64,000 nucleotides of DNA from Paraburkholderia sp. SOS3. Lineage in GTDB: Bacteria; Pseudomonadota; Gammaproteobacteria; Burkholderiales; Burkholderiaceae. The notes under the pieces were generated by a model. That model was not told the origin of the DNA. It searched no databases and saw only the letters and a list, made by a program, of their open reading frames with translations. A program made the translations under genes and the position numbers. This document shows, piece by piece, positions 7,672-16,960 of this stretch. The number at the start of each line of letters is the position of its first letter. The stretch's first letter is position 1. Location of the stretch: NCBI RefSeq assembly GCF_001922345.1, contig NZ_CP018812.1, positions 310,001-374,000 on the forward strand, in the 5' to 3' direction.

Positions 7672-9558
7672 TCAACTCTTACGGACAATCGCGAGCCGCT
7701 TCATCCGCGATTCGAGCGTCGTCGGCTTCACGCCGAGCCGCTCCGCCGCACCGGCCTTGCCGCTCACGCGCCAGCCGGTCTGCTCGAGCACGCGCAGAAT
7801 ATGCGCGCGCTCGTTTTGCTCGAGCGTGGGCTCCATGCAGGCGGCAGCCGCCCCGGCAGACGGAGCAGGAGCGGGCGGCGCGGCGGCGGCGGTCGCGACG
7901 GCGGCGGCAGTGGCGGCCGCGAACGAGACTGGCGTCGAAGCGCTCGCAGGCGCCGCCGCGTCGCCAAACCAGTCGCCGAGCGCCAGTTGCGAGCCCCGCG
8001 ACAGAATCACCGCGCGTTCGATCACGTGCTGCAGTTCGCGCACGTTGCCGGGCCAGCGGTAACGTTCCAACGTCGCGAGCTGCCCGGCTGTCAGCGCATC
8101 GACATGCTTGCCGTACTTCGCCGCATAACGGCGCACGAAATGCGCGGCCAGCGGCGCCACATCTTCGGGACGCTCGCGCAGCGGCGGCAGCATCACGGGA
8201 AACACATTGAGCCGGTAATAGAGATCGGCGCGGAAACGCCCGGCGGCGGCTTCGTCGGCAAGACTGCGGTTCGTCGCGGCAACAATGCGCACATCGACCT
8301 TCTGCGTGCGCACCCCGCCGAGCCGCTCGAATTCGCCTTCCTGCAACACACGCAACAGCTTCGCCTGCAGATCGAGCGCAAGTTCGCCGACTTCGTCGAG
8401 AAAAAGCGTGCTGCCGTCGGCCAGTTCGAAGCGTCCCGCCTTGCGCGCGAGCGCGCCGGTAAATGCGCCCTTCTCGTGGCCGAACAGCTCGCTCTCGATG
8501 AGGTTCGCCGGCAGCGCCGCGCAGTTCAGCTTGACGAGCGGCTTGCCGTGCCGCGGGCTCAGCTTGTGCACGACCTGCGCGATCAGTTCCTTGCCCGTGC
8601 CGGTCTCGCCGCTGACGAGCACCGTCGCGTCGGTGGCCGCCACCTGCCGCACTTGCTGCATCACCTTGTCGAGACCCGTCGCGCCGGCCACGGGCTCGTA
8701 CTCGCTCGCTTCGCGCAGTTCGTCCTCGAGATAACGGTTGAGCCCGCGCAACTGCCCGACTTCGGCCTGTGCCTTTCGCCGCTCGGCGATGTCGCGCAAG
8801 ATCAGCGTGTAGATTGCCTGCCCGTGCCCTTCCGCATACGACAGGCTCGCTTCGATCGGAAACGGCGTGCCATCCGCACGCACCGCGTTATGCCCTTCCG
8901 GCACCCACATCGGCGCGGCGCCCGGCTCGGCGCGCAGATAGTCGCCGAGCAGCCGGCACAGCGGCTGCGCGAGAAAGCGGCTGCACGGCGCGCCGATCGC
9001 CGCGCGCGCGTCGCAGCGGAACACGCGTTCGGCCGCGCGATTGAAAAACGTGATGCTGCCCGCGCGATCGAGCGCGACGACCGCGTCCATCATCGATTCG
9101 ACGATGCCCGATAGCCGCGCTTCGCTTTCGAGCAGGCAATGGCGCAAGCGCTGCAATTCGAGGTGCGTGCTGACGCGCGCGAGCACCTCGTCGTGCTGGA
9201 TCGGCTTCGTGATGTAGTCGACAGCGCCAAGCACGAAGCCCTTCACCTTGTCGACCGTTTCGGTCAGCCCGCTCATGAAGATCACCGGAATTTCGCGCGT
9301 CGCCGGGTTTGTCTTCAGGCGCTCGCAGGTGGCGAAGCCATCGAGCTTCGGCATCAGCACATCGAGCAGGATCAGATCGGGGCGCATATGGTCGAGCTGC
9401 TCGAGCGCGCTTTCGCCGTCTTCGGCAACCGACACCGCAAAGCCGTGCGAACTCAGCAGTTCGAGCAGGATCGACAGGTTCGCCGGCGCGTCCTCCACGA
9501 TCAGTATCAGCGGGCGGCCGTCGCTCGCAAAATCGCCGGCGAAGCGTGCGCCGCTCAT
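7672..9558 (-). CDS. Sigma-54-dependent response regulator with receiver, PAS, AAA+ and HTH domains
   Basis: The 628-residue protein is an NtrC-class activator. The receiver spans about 15-130, with phospho-acceptor Asp66 in LILLDVLMP and a switch Lys in ITKP. A PAS domain follows at about 145-262. The AAA+ domain (about 285-525) has GETGTGKE (317-324), the sigma-54 contact loop GAFTGA (364-369) and Walker B LFLDEVGEL. An Ala/Pro-rich linker precedes a Fis-type HTH at about 575-628. It should activate sigma-54 promoters after phosphorylation. Its start overlaps the stop of the hybrid kinase by 4 bases, so the two form one signalling unit. A PAS between receiver and AAA+ is unusual and allows a second input. 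The target is not evident. Confidence 0.9.
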   Translation of the reverse strand: MSGARFAGDFASDGRPLILIVEDAPANLSILLELLSSHGFAVSVAEDGESALEQLDHMRPDLILLDVLMPKLDGFATCERLKTNPATREIPVIFMSGLTETVDKVKGFVLGAVDYITKPIQHDEVLARVSTHLELQRLRHCLLESEARLSGIVESMMDAVVALDRAGSITFFNRAAERVFRCDARAAIGAPCSRFLAQPLCRLLGDYLRAEPGAAPMWVPEGHNAVRADGTPFPIEASLSYAEGHGQAIYTLILRDIAERRKAQAEVGQLRGLNRYLEDELREASEYEPVAGATGLDKVMQQVRQVAATDATVLVSGETGTGKELIAQVVHKLSPRHGKPLVKLNCAALPANLIESELFGHEKGAFTGALARKAGRFELADGSTLFLDEVGELALDLQAKLLRVLQEGEFERLGGVRTQKVDVRIVAATNRSLADEAAAGRFRADLYYRLNVFPVMLPPLRERPEDVAPLAAHFVRRYAAKYGKHVDALTAGQLATLERYRWPGNVRELQHVIERAVILSRGSQLALGDWFGDAAAPASASTPVSFAAATAAAVATAAAAPPAPAPSAGAAAACMEPTLEQNERAHILRVLEQTGWRVSGKAGAAERLGVKPTTLESRMKRLAIVRKS

Positions 9559-11984
9559 CGCGTCCTCGCGAGACCGGCAAGCCAGCGGCGTAGCGCCTGC
9601 ATCCTGTATGCACCGCCCAGCGCGCGCAATTGCGCGACGAACGGCGCGTAGGCGCGATCCGCCTGTTCGATTCGCGCCGCTTGTGCAAGCAACTGCGTGA
9701 TGTCGCCGCGCGCCGCGAGTTCGACGAAGCGCCGCAACGCATCGGCGGGCGGCGCAATGAGCGGGGCATCCGGCAGTTCCGTCGAAGTCGGCGCGTCCGC
9801 TTCGGCGTGCCCAGCCGAACGTGCGTCCTCAGCGTCGCTGTTTGTCGCATAGACGGGATTCAACGAAAGATGCGCGCACAACAATTCGAGTAGACGCTCC
9901 TGGCGAAACGGCTTCGGAATAAACGCGTCCGCGCCCGCTTCGAGACAGCGCGTGCGGTTGTGTTCGAACGCGCTCGCCGAAATCGCGAAGATCACGGTGC
10001 CGGCCAGTTCGGCCATCGCGCGAATCCGGCGCGTTGCGGAGAGGCCGTCGACACGCGGCATACGCATGTCCATCAGAATCGCGTGCGGCCGCAGACGCAC
10101 CGCTTCGCTGATCGCGGACTCGCCGTCGGCGGCTTCATGCACGAGAAAACCGAGCGGCTCGAGCACATCGCGCAACAGGCTGCGCCCATCCTCTTCGTCG
10201 TCGACCACGAGCACCGTGCGCCGCTCGCCTTCGACCGCGGTCAGGAGCCGCTCTTCGACCACCGCCGGTCGTACCGTCACCGGCGGCAGATCGAGCTCGA
10301 ACCAGAAGCGGCTGCCTTCGTGCGGCGTGCTCGCGACCCGCAAATCGCCGCCCATCAACTGCACGAGCCGCTTGCTGATCGCAAGGCCCAGCCCCGTGCC
10401 CTCGACCACCGTCAACGGATCGCGCACCTGATGAAACACGTCGAAGATCTCCGACAGATGCTCGGGCTCGATACCCACACCCGTATCTTCGACGACGAAG
10501 CACACGCGGCCTTCGTGCATGCCTGTTTTGAGCACGACGCCGCCGCGCTGCGTGTATTTGATCGCGTTGTCGAGCAGATTCATCAGCACCTGACGCAAGC
10601 GGCGCTCGTCGGCGCACACGAGCGCCGGAAGCTCGGACCACTGTGCACGCGTAAACGCGAGTCCTTTGGCCTGGCTGCGGCTGCGCATGATTGCGGCAAT
10701 GCTTTCGAGCATGGTTGGCAGATCGAAGCTGTCCGAGACCAGATCGAGCGTGCCGGCTTCGATCTTCGCCATGTCGAGAATCTCGTCGATCAGCCCGAGC
10801 AGGTGTTCGCCCGACTGCCGGATCACGTTGAGCGCCTTGCATTGCCGCTCGGACAGGTCGGCTTCGCGGCGCAGCAATTGCGCGTAGCCGAGCATGCTGT
10901 TGAGCGGCGTGCGCAATTCGTGGCTCATGCTCGCGAGAAATTCGGATTTCGCGCGATTCGCCGCTTCGGCCGCTTCTTTTGCCTTGCTCAATTGCGCTTC
11001 GCTTTCGCGCAATGCGACTTCCGCGCGCTTGCGTTCGCCGATGCCGATCACGCTGCCGCGTATCAGCCGCCGCGCCGGATCGGGCAGCCGCACGAGCCTC
11101 ACTTCGCAGGGAAACAGCACGCCGGCCGGATCGACATGCGTCCATTCGAACACGGGCACGCCGCCGTTTAACGCATCGTCGATTTTTTCGCGCGCCGCTT
11201 CGCTCGACAGGCGCCCGTCCGGTTGCCGCTCGGGGCTCAGTTCGACGGGGCCGATCGAGAGCAGCGAGGCGCGGTCGTAGCCGTACAGGCGCGTGGCCTC
11301 GTCGTTCACTTCGATGAAGCGCAGCGTATCGACGTCGAGCAGCGTGATCGCGTCGGGCGCGTACGCGAGCATCGTCGACATGCGCTGCTCGCTCTGGCGC
11401 AACGCCTTTTCCGCGCGTTCGCGCTCGTGCCGCTCGACCGCAAGCGCGATCAGATTCGCCAGCGCAATGCCGAACAGACGATCTTCGGTGGTCCACGCGA
11501 GCGGCGGCCCGATCTGCTCGAGGCACAACACGCCGTCCACGTTGCCTTGCACGCGAATCGGAATATCGAGCATCGCGGTGACGCCGAGCGGCGTCAGATA
11601 GCTGGTGCCGAACTCGCAGGTGCGCGGATCGCGATGGGCGTCGTCGGCGACGATTGCTTCGCTCGATGCGAGCGCTGCGAAATACGCGGGATACGACTGC
11701 GCGCGCAACTGCGCGCCGTCGCTGTGGCGGTTCGTGCTGCACTCGTACAGATCGAGGCAATGAATCGCCGTGCGCGCGCTGTCGTAACGCCACAGGCTCG
11801 CGCGCGCGACACTCATCAGGCGCGCGGCCGTTTCGGTGATGAAGCGCAGGGTCTCTTCGAGATGCTCGCCGTGCGAGACGTCGATGCGCGATAGTGCAGC
11901 GAGCGCGGCCTGCTGCTCGAGCAGGCCTTCGCGCCTGACACGCGGACTCGAATACGGAGTGGTGGATCGCCCTGAAGTAGTCAC
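9555..11984 (-). CDS. Hybrid sensor histidine kinase (GAF, PAS, HisKA, HATPase, receiver)
   Basis: GTG 11984, preceded by GGGGAAG, gives 809 residues. The order is GAF (about 20-185), PAS (195-320), a coiled linker, HisKA with phospho-His355 in SMSHELRTPLN, HATPase with NLLDNAIKY, DTGVGI and GTGLGLAI, then a receiver with LMDMRMPRVDG. It ends in a 100-residue helical tail. No membrane segments are seen, so it is probably cytosolic. The tail sits where an HPt would be, but shows no HPt motif with a conserved His. The next gene is its response regulator, overlapping by 4 bases. An in-frame extension to 12119 would add a Cys/Arg-rich stretch not typical of the family. Confidence 0.88.
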   Translation of the reverse strand: MTTSGRSTTPYSSPRVRREGLLEQQAALAALSRIDVSHGEHLEETLRFITETAARLMSVARASLWRYDSARTAIHCLDLYECSTNRHSDGAQLRAQSYPAYFAALASSEAIVADDAHRDPRTCEFGTSYLTPLGVTAMLDIPIRVQGNVDGVLCLEQIGPPLAWTTEDRLFGIALANLIALAVERHERERAEKALRQSEQRMSTMLAYAPDAITLLDVDTLRFIEVNDEATRLYGYDRASLLSIGPVELSPERQPDGRLSSEAAREKIDDALNGGVPVFEWTHVDPAGVLFPCEVRLVRLPDPARRLIRGSVIGIGERKRAEVALRESEAQLSKAKEAAEAANRAKSEFLASMSHELRTPLNSMLGYAQLLRREADLSERQCKALNVIRQSGEHLLGLIDEILDMAKIEAGTLDLVSDSFDLPTMLESIAAIMRSRSQAKGLAFTRAQWSELPALVCADERRLRQVLMNLLDNAIKYTQRGGVVLKTGMHEGRVCFVVEDTGVGIEPEHLSEIFDVFHQVRDPLTVVEGTGLGLAISKRLVQLMGGDLRVASTPHEGSRFWFELDLPPVTVRPAVVEERLLTAVEGERRTVLVVDDEEDGRSLLRDVLEPLGFLVHEAADGESAISEAVRLRPHAILMDMRMPRVDGLSATRRIRAMAELAGTVIFAISASAFEHNRTRCLEAGADAFIPKPFRQERLLELLCAHLSLNPVYATNSDAEDARSAGHAEADAPTSTELPDAPLIAPPADALRRFVELAARGDITQLLAQAARIEQADRAYAPFVAQLRALGGAYRMQALRRWLAGLARTR

Positions 11985-12312
11985 CGCGTTCTTCCCCAGG
12001 CTGCACACAGATGCAATGCGAATAGCGGGTACTTTACACCTTGCCTTCAACGTTTGACAGCGATTGCAGCGCATGCTTTTCGTGTGAAGTAAACGTCGCC
12101 GTTTCCCGGAAACGCTCACCTTTCAGGGCAACTGCGTAGTTGCGCGAGCATCCCGCTGCCGCCCTGATCGCGCAACGCTTCGTTCTCCGTCATGGGCAAC
12201 GCGCGTCGACGCGCCACCCTTTTCCGTTTAATTGCCTACGATTGAAAGCTCATGCAACGCCGGGCGCGCGCTGTCGCGGCGCAGCATCGATCACCCCATC
12301 CGGAGAACCGAA
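11985..12312. other. Divergent promoter region
   Basis: This 328-base region separates the leftward kinase operon from the rightward methanethiol oxidase gene and must carry both promoters. No convincing -35/-10 pair, palindrome or riboswitch was found by eye, and the ORFs in it are shadows. Confidence 0.4.
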
Positions 12313-13707
12313 ATGGCGACGTGGAAACCCGATCCCACTTTCTATCCGTCGGCACGACTCGCAGGCGGCGCACCGAAGGAGACGCTTGCCTATGTCGCGA
12401 GCTTCGACCCCTTGCGAAAGCTGCCTGACGATATCGCCGTGGTCGATGTCGACGCTTCCTCGGCCGACTACGGGAAAATCGTCAAGCGCGTCGAGATGCC
12501 GAACGTCGGCGACGAGCTGCACCATTTCGGCTGGAATGCGTGCAGCTCCTGTCTGTGCCCCAATGCGCCGCATCCGCATTCGGAACGACGTTATCTTGTC
12601 GTGCCGGGGCTGCGTTCGTCGCGCATTCATATCATCGATACGAAGCCCGATGGCCGGAACCCGAAAATCGTGCGCGTGCTCGAGCCCGACGAAGTCGCAT
12701 CGAAGGCCGGTTATACGCGGCCGCATACCGTTCATTGCGGGCCCGCCGGCATCTATGTCGCGTCGCTCGCGAACGACAAAGGCGACGCGCCGGGCGGCAT
12801 CTTCCTGATGGACCACGAAACGTTCGATATTCGCGGCCGCTGGGAAATCGACCGCGGCCCGCAGGAACTCGCTTATGACGTGTGGTGGCATCTCGGCTAC
12901 GACACGGTCGTCACGAGCGAATGGGGGCTACCCGCGACCTTCGAAAACGGCCTCGTGCCGGACGTGCTGCTCGGCGGCAAATACGGCCACCGTCTGCACT
13001 TCTGGGACATCAACACGCGCAAGCACAAGCAGGTCATCGATTTCGGCGCGGAAAACCAGCTCGTTTTCGAACTGCGCCCCGCGCATAACCCGACGAAGGC
13101 ACACGGCTTCGTCAATTCGGTAATCAGCCTCAAGGACCTTTCGTCGTCGATCTGGACGTGGTACCGCGACGGCAACGAGTGGGCGGCGCGCAAGATCATC
13201 GAAATCCCCGCCGAGCCGGCCGATGCGGATGCGTTGCCGCCCATGCTCAAGGGCTTCGGCGCGGTGCCGCCGCTCGTCACCGATATCGCGCTGTCGCTCG
13301 ATGACCGTTACCTGTACGTTTCGTGCTGGGGCACCGGCGACCTGCGCCAGTACGATGTGTCGGATCCATTCCGTCCGGAACTGACGGGAACGGTGCGCAT
13401 CGGCGGCATCGTATCGCGCGCGACGCATGCGGGCGCGGACGGCAAGCCGTTGAACGGCGGCCCGCAAATGGTCGAGGTCAGCCGCGACGGCAAGCGCGTG
13501 TACTTCACGAACTCGCTGTACGGCGCGATCGACGATCAGTTCTATCCGGACGGGCTCGACGGCTGGATGGTCAAGCTCGATGCGGCGCCGGGCGGCGGCC
13601 TTGCGTTCGACCCGAAGTTCTTCCTCGAGTGGCCGGACACGCATCGTCCGCACCAGATTCGCCTCGAAGGCGGCGATGGTTCCTCCGACTCGTACTGCTA
13701 TCCCTAA
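12313..13707 (+). CDS. mtoX: Methanethiol oxidase / selenium-binding protein 56 family
   Basis: From ATG 12313, preceded by CGGAGA, the 464-residue product matches the SBP56/MTO family in length and motifs: MATWKPDPTFYPSA at the start, HHFGWNACSSCLCP at 70-83, and RPHQIRLEGGDGSSDSYCYP at the end. Bacterial MTO oxidises methanethiol to formaldehyde, hydrogen sulfide and peroxide, and needs copper. No signal peptide is seen, although several characterised bacterial enzymes are periplasmic, so location is uncertain. The family also contains proteins of unproven function. A membrane protein gene follows after 19 bases. Confidence 0.85.
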   Translation: MATWKPDPTFYPSARLAGGAPKETLAYVASFDPLRKLPDDIAVVDVDASSADYGKIVKRVEMPNVGDELHHFGWNACSSCLCPNAPHPHSERRYLVVPGLRSSRIHIIDTKPDGRNPKIVRVLEPDEVASKAGYTRPHTVHCGPAGIYVASLANDKGDAPGGIFLMDHETFDIRGRWEIDRGPQELAYDVWWHLGYDTVVTSEWGLPATFENGLVPDVLLGGKYGHRLHFWDINTRKHKQVIDFGAENQLVFELRPAHNPTKAHGFVNSVISLKDLSSSIWTWYRDGNEWAARKIIEIPAEPADADALPPMLKGFGAVPPLVTDIALSLDDRYLYVSCWGTGDLRQYDVSDPFRPELTGTVRIGGIVSRATHAGADGKPLNGGPQMVEVSRDGKRVYFTNSLYGAIDDQFYPDGLDGWMVKLDAAPGGGLAFDPKFFLEWPDTHRPHQIRLEGGDGSSDSYCYP

Positions 13708-13726
13708 CGCGTGCAACGGACACTTT

Positions 13727-14413
13727 ATGAACGACCTGTTTGCGGGCGGCCTCGCATCGACGTGGGCCACCGTGATCGGCAGCGGCGTATTTCACGGCGT
13801 GAATCCGGCGATGGGATGGCTGTTCGCTGCCGCGCTCGGCCTGCAGCGCGGCAGCCGCAAAGCGATGCTGCTTGCGCTGCCGCCGATCGCGCTCGGTCAC
13901 GCGGCGTCGGTGCTGCTCGTGATGACTTCGGCGATCGCGTTCGGCGTGTTCGTGCAGACTTCGCATCTGCGCGTCGCGTTGGGCGCGATATTGATTGCGT
14001 GGGCCGTGTATCACCATCTGTATGGGCATCGTCATCGCGCGAGGGTGGGAATGACGGCGGGATTCATCGGGCTCGCGCTATGGTCGGCTGCGATGGCAAC
14101 GATGCACGGCGCGGGCTTGATGCTGATTCCGGCGCTGCTGCCGGTTTGTGGTGGAGCATCCGCTGTTTCGGCTTCCGCCTCCGCTTCGATCGCTTCCGGT
14201 GCGGCGGCAAGTCTGCTGCCTTCGTCGTTGCAGATGGTGGGACAGATGACGGCGCTGCATACGATCGTCACCCTGGTGACCGAAGCCGCGATTGCGTTCG
14301 CGGCCTATGAATACCTCGGGCTCGGCCTGCTGCGACGCGGGTGGATCAATTTCGACTGGCTGTGGTGCGGCGCGTTGACGCTAACGGGCGCGCTGCTGAT
14401 CGTGACGGCGTAG
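13727..14413 (+). CDS. Polytopic membrane protein, partner of the MTO/SBP56 gene
   Basis: The 228-residue protein has about six hydrophobic helices and an early FHGVNPAMGWLFAAALG motif (22-38) that recalls the His-rich helix of metal exporters (HupE/RcnA-like) without clear identity. Helices 2-3 carry HAASVL and YHHLYGHRHRAR; helix 4 has MHGAG. His clusters next to membrane helices suggest metal handling. It starts 19 bases after the copper-dependent MTO-like enzyme, so copper supply to that enzyme is a reasonable guess, but unproven. I do not recognise a named family. Confidence 0.65.
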   Translation: MNDLFAGGLASTWATVIGSGVFHGVNPAMGWLFAAALGLQRGSRKAMLLALPPIALGHAASVLLVMTSAIAFGVFVQTSHLRVALGAILIAWAVYHHLYGHRHRARVGMTAGFIGLALWSAAMATMHGAGLMLIPALLPVCGGASAVSASASASIASGAAASLLPSSLQMVGQMTALHTIVTLVTEAAIAFAAYEYLGLGLLRRGWINFDWLWCGALTLTGALLIVTA

Positions 14414-14523
14414 GCACTGAAACGGCTCTGTGCTTTCACTTTTTGCGGATCCTTTCCATGTTCCCGGATATCCTCACCTCTTGCGTTCGGGCTCCCGGAT
14501 CGGCTCACCATCGAAAGACGGCT

Positions 14524-15633
14524 TCAACCCTTCATCCACATGCGTAGCCGGTCGCGCCAACCCGCATGCAAATGCCTGCGCGCCGTCCAGTTATAGTCCG
14601 GACAAACTCGCGCGCGCCATTCGTCGGCCTCGCCCGTGAAGCGCGAAACGCCGAACTGCTGCGGCGCTTCGAACAGGTCGAGATACGCGCGGCGATAGTG
14701 CTCGATCATCGCGCGCTCCGCATAGTGCGTCTCCATCCAGCGCCGCGATGCCGCGCCGATTTCCTCACGCAGCGTTCGGTCCGCGAGCAGCGCGCGCAAC
14801 GGCGCTTCCGCCTCTTCGAGCCGTACGTCGACCCACGGCAAATCGGTTGCGCCGGTCAGCCTGCGCAATTGCGACTGCACGCGCTGGTCCAGATAGCCGA
14901 GCGTCGGCTTGCCCTGCGCCAGCGCTTCGAGTCCGCTCAGGTGATAATTGCCGGTCACGCATTCGTCGATTGCGACGGCGGCATGTCGCTTGAGAAGCAG
15001 ACACTGATCGTGTGGCGTGTCGACGATCAGCTGCAAGCGGCACAGTCCCTCGCGTTCGAGCTTGCGCAACAACGCGAGTGTTTGCGGCACTCCCTTCGTC
15101 TCCCAGCGCGCTTTCCATGCCGATGCACGACCGCTCGGCGAAAACGTCACGATCGGCGTGCCGTCCGCTTCGGGATGAGGCAAATAGCGCGGATCGTCAA
15201 TCGGCACCACATTCGGCACGACGCGCGCATAGGGATAAAAGCGTTCGGGGCCTTGCGCGATCACCAGCTGCGGCACCCCTTCCCGCACGATGCGCTCGAT
15301 CAGGCCCGCATCGCCGTTCGCCCATAAATCCGGCGCGGAGTGGTATTGACGGATCAGCCTCTTGTCGCCGAATCGCTGCGCAAAATTCGCACCGAAAGTC
15401 TCATCGAACGAGAAGTATTGGTGAATGTGGATCACGTCCGCTTCGGCGATCGCGTCTAGCGCTTCCTGCTGCTGGGTCCGCCAGTCGAGGTCGATGGCGA
15501 ATGTGCGTGTCCGGTAGGCAGCGGCATTGAATACCACATGACGCGCGCGAATATCGGTGAGGCGGTTGAGCGCCGACACGATATTGCCGGGGCTGCCAGC
15601 CACCGGCGTGTTGGATAGATGAACGACCTTCAT
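14524..15633 (-). CDS. Glycosyltransferase, probably GT4-like, LPS-linked
   Basis: From ATG 15633 the 369-residue protein begins MKVVHLSNTPVAGSPGNIV, a GT-B N-terminal Rossmann start, followed by ADVIHIHQYFSFDE. The second half carries the donor-site helix with ECVTGNYHLSGLEALAQGKP, in the position of the GT4 E-x7-E motif. GT4 enzymes use nucleotide sugars to build glycans. It follows the WaaZ-like gene by 36 bases on the same strand, which points to LPS core or surface polysaccharide. A TTG start 21 bases upstream is possible. The sugar is unknown. Confidence 0.72.
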   Translation of the reverse strand: MKVVHLSNTPVAGSPGNIVSALNRLTDIRARHVVFNAAAYRTRTFAIDLDWRTQQQEALDAIAEADVIHIHQYFSFDETFGANFAQRFGDKRLIRQYHSAPDLWANGDAGLIERIVREGVPQLVIAQGPERFYPYARVVPNVVPIDDPRYLPHPEADGTPIVTFSPSGRASAWKARWETKGVPQTLALLRKLEREGLCRLQLIVDTPHDQCLLLKRHAAVAIDECVTGNYHLSGLEALAQGKPTLGYLDQRVQSQLRRLTGATDLPWVDVRLEEAEAPLRALLADRTLREEIGAASRRWMETHYAERAMIEHYRRAYLDLFEAPQQFGVSRFTGEADEWRARVCPDYNWTARRHLHAGWRDRLRMWMKG

Positions 15634-15669
15634 TGAATGCGGCTGCGGTGGCAATTGCGCGATTGCGGC

Positions 15670-16704
15670 TCAGGCCTGCATTTTCCGCGCGGCACGCGTG
15701 CGCAGACCGACTAGCGAGTGCCAGCTTCGCTTCTCGAAGATTCCGGCGTCGAGTGCGCTCTCCATCGACAGATTGACGACGCGCACGCCACGTTGCTTCA
15801 GCAAGGCCGACGCCTGCCTGAACGAAGGCTCGATATGCGCGCCGAAGTTCCGGTCGAGCGCGCTCGGTTGCATGTTGCCCCCGGTTTCGTAGAAGCGCGG
15901 CGTGCGCGACGCATTGCGCAGATCGACGCCATGCAGAAATACACTGTCGAAACCCAGCGAATGCAGCACCTGCAAGCCCGCATATGCAACCGTGCAGCCG
16001 TCGAATACGCCGTGCCGTACATCGAGGCTAAAACCGAGCACGCGCTCTTCATCGAACAAAACGAGGTCGCTGCGCGCAGACGACGCGTTCAGATCGCGGC
16101 CGCGCAAGGCACGTTTTCCGGCCGGATACTGCACGTCTTCGATCACGAACACCCGGCAGCGCATGCCGTCCAGCGGAAAATACTGCGCGATATACCAGAG
16201 CACGAGCGGCGTGGCGAACAGAACGAGCGGCTGTCGCAAGATGCGCGCAACGAGATCGGGCCGATTGCGCGCGAATCCTGCATCGACAATGCAGTAGTAA
16301 TCAAAGCGCAAGTCGTGCCGGTCCTGCAGCGCGATGGCGCCATTGACGCCCATCACGTGATCGAGATCGAGTTTGCTGTAGTCGATCGCATTGATCGATG
16401 GACCCGCCGCAATCAGATGACACGCCCCGGTATGCGAGCCGAGCAGCGCCGACGTGTTTTCGATAGCGAGCCGGTGTCGCCCGATACGCATCGCCGCAAT
16501 GCATCGTTGCGCATCGCGATCGATCGACACCGCGCGCCACAGGCGCTCGTTATGACGATACGCGCGCGAATGGGTCCAGCGATAGAACAGCTTGCAGAGC
16601 GTGGCGGATAACCGCCGGGTCCGGCGCGGCCATACATAGGCGCTAGCCTCCGGCGCTTCCGCCGAGGCATCGCCTAACGATACCGTCCGGTCGACTGACA
16701 GCAT
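15670..16704 (-). CDS. WaaZ-like LPS core biosynthesis protein
   Basis: The 344-residue protein has CHLIAAGPSINAIDYSKLDL followed by VMGVNGAIAL, then GFSLDVRHGVFDGCTVAYAG, FLHGVDL and RFYETGGNMQPSALDRNF. These line up in order with E. coli WaaZ (LSGPTS / AVNGS / GYCSCHTIAFAA / SGLDL / RFYDENRNPMPSELSRDL). WaaZ is needed to add a third Kdo-type residue to the LPS inner core. There is a longer N-terminal part (about 90 residues) rich in Arg that E. coli WaaZ lacks. It is followed by a glycosyltransferase, so the pair likely modifies the LPS core. Assignment rests on motif order recalled, not on alignment. Confidence 0.65.
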   Translation of the reverse strand: MLSVDRTVSLGDASAEAPEASAYVWPRRTRRLSATLCKLFYRWTHSRAYRHNERLWRAVSIDRDAQRCIAAMRIGRHRLAIENTSALLGSHTGACHLIAAGPSINAIDYSKLDLDHVMGVNGAIALQDRHDLRFDYYCIVDAGFARNRPDLVARILRQPLVLFATPLVLWYIAQYFPLDGMRCRVFVIEDVQYPAGKRALRGRDLNASSARSDLVLFDEERVLGFSLDVRHGVFDGCTVAYAGLQVLHSLGFDSVFLHGVDLRNASRTPRFYETGGNMQPSALDRNFGAHIEPSFRQASALLKQRGVRVVNLSMESALDAGIFEKRSWHSLVGLRTRAARKMQA

Positions 16705-16895
16705 AGGGTGTCCCCAGCAGTGCGCCGGGACTGGCGCACCGAGTGGGGCACAGTCTAGTGCCGTCGCGTGTTACACGCATTACGACCATTAAGCCGATTG
16801 ATTACGTTTCGTTACGCGCTGAGCCTCTTGAGCCTCGAACATTTATGCATATCACATGTTTCTCTATGCGCTCGATGACAACGGAGGGGGAAAAA

Positions 16896-16922
16896 TTGAC
16901 GTCTCCAGAAACCGTATATACT
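16896..16922 (+). promoter_or_regulatory. Candidate sigma-70 promoter of the histone-like gene
   Basis: TTGACG (16896-16901) and TATACT (16917-16922) are separated by 15 bases, slightly short. The region is unusually AT-rich for this genome and is followed by repeated TTTATA words up to 16940, 20 bases before the start codon, which suggests an open or regulated promoter. Confidence 0.45.
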
Positions 16923-16960
16923 GTTTATATCGTTTATAAGATTCCGAAGGAGATCGAGCG

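Noticed and set aside
9960..11171. 403-residue antisense ORF inside the hybrid kinase
   Set aside because: His/Arg-rich shadow reading of HisKA/HATPase sequence.
12000..12119. Cys-rich N-terminal extension of the hybrid kinase (MRCNRCQTLKARC) as a metal-binding domain
   Set aside because: It precedes a better GTG start with a ribosome site, and has no family counterpart.
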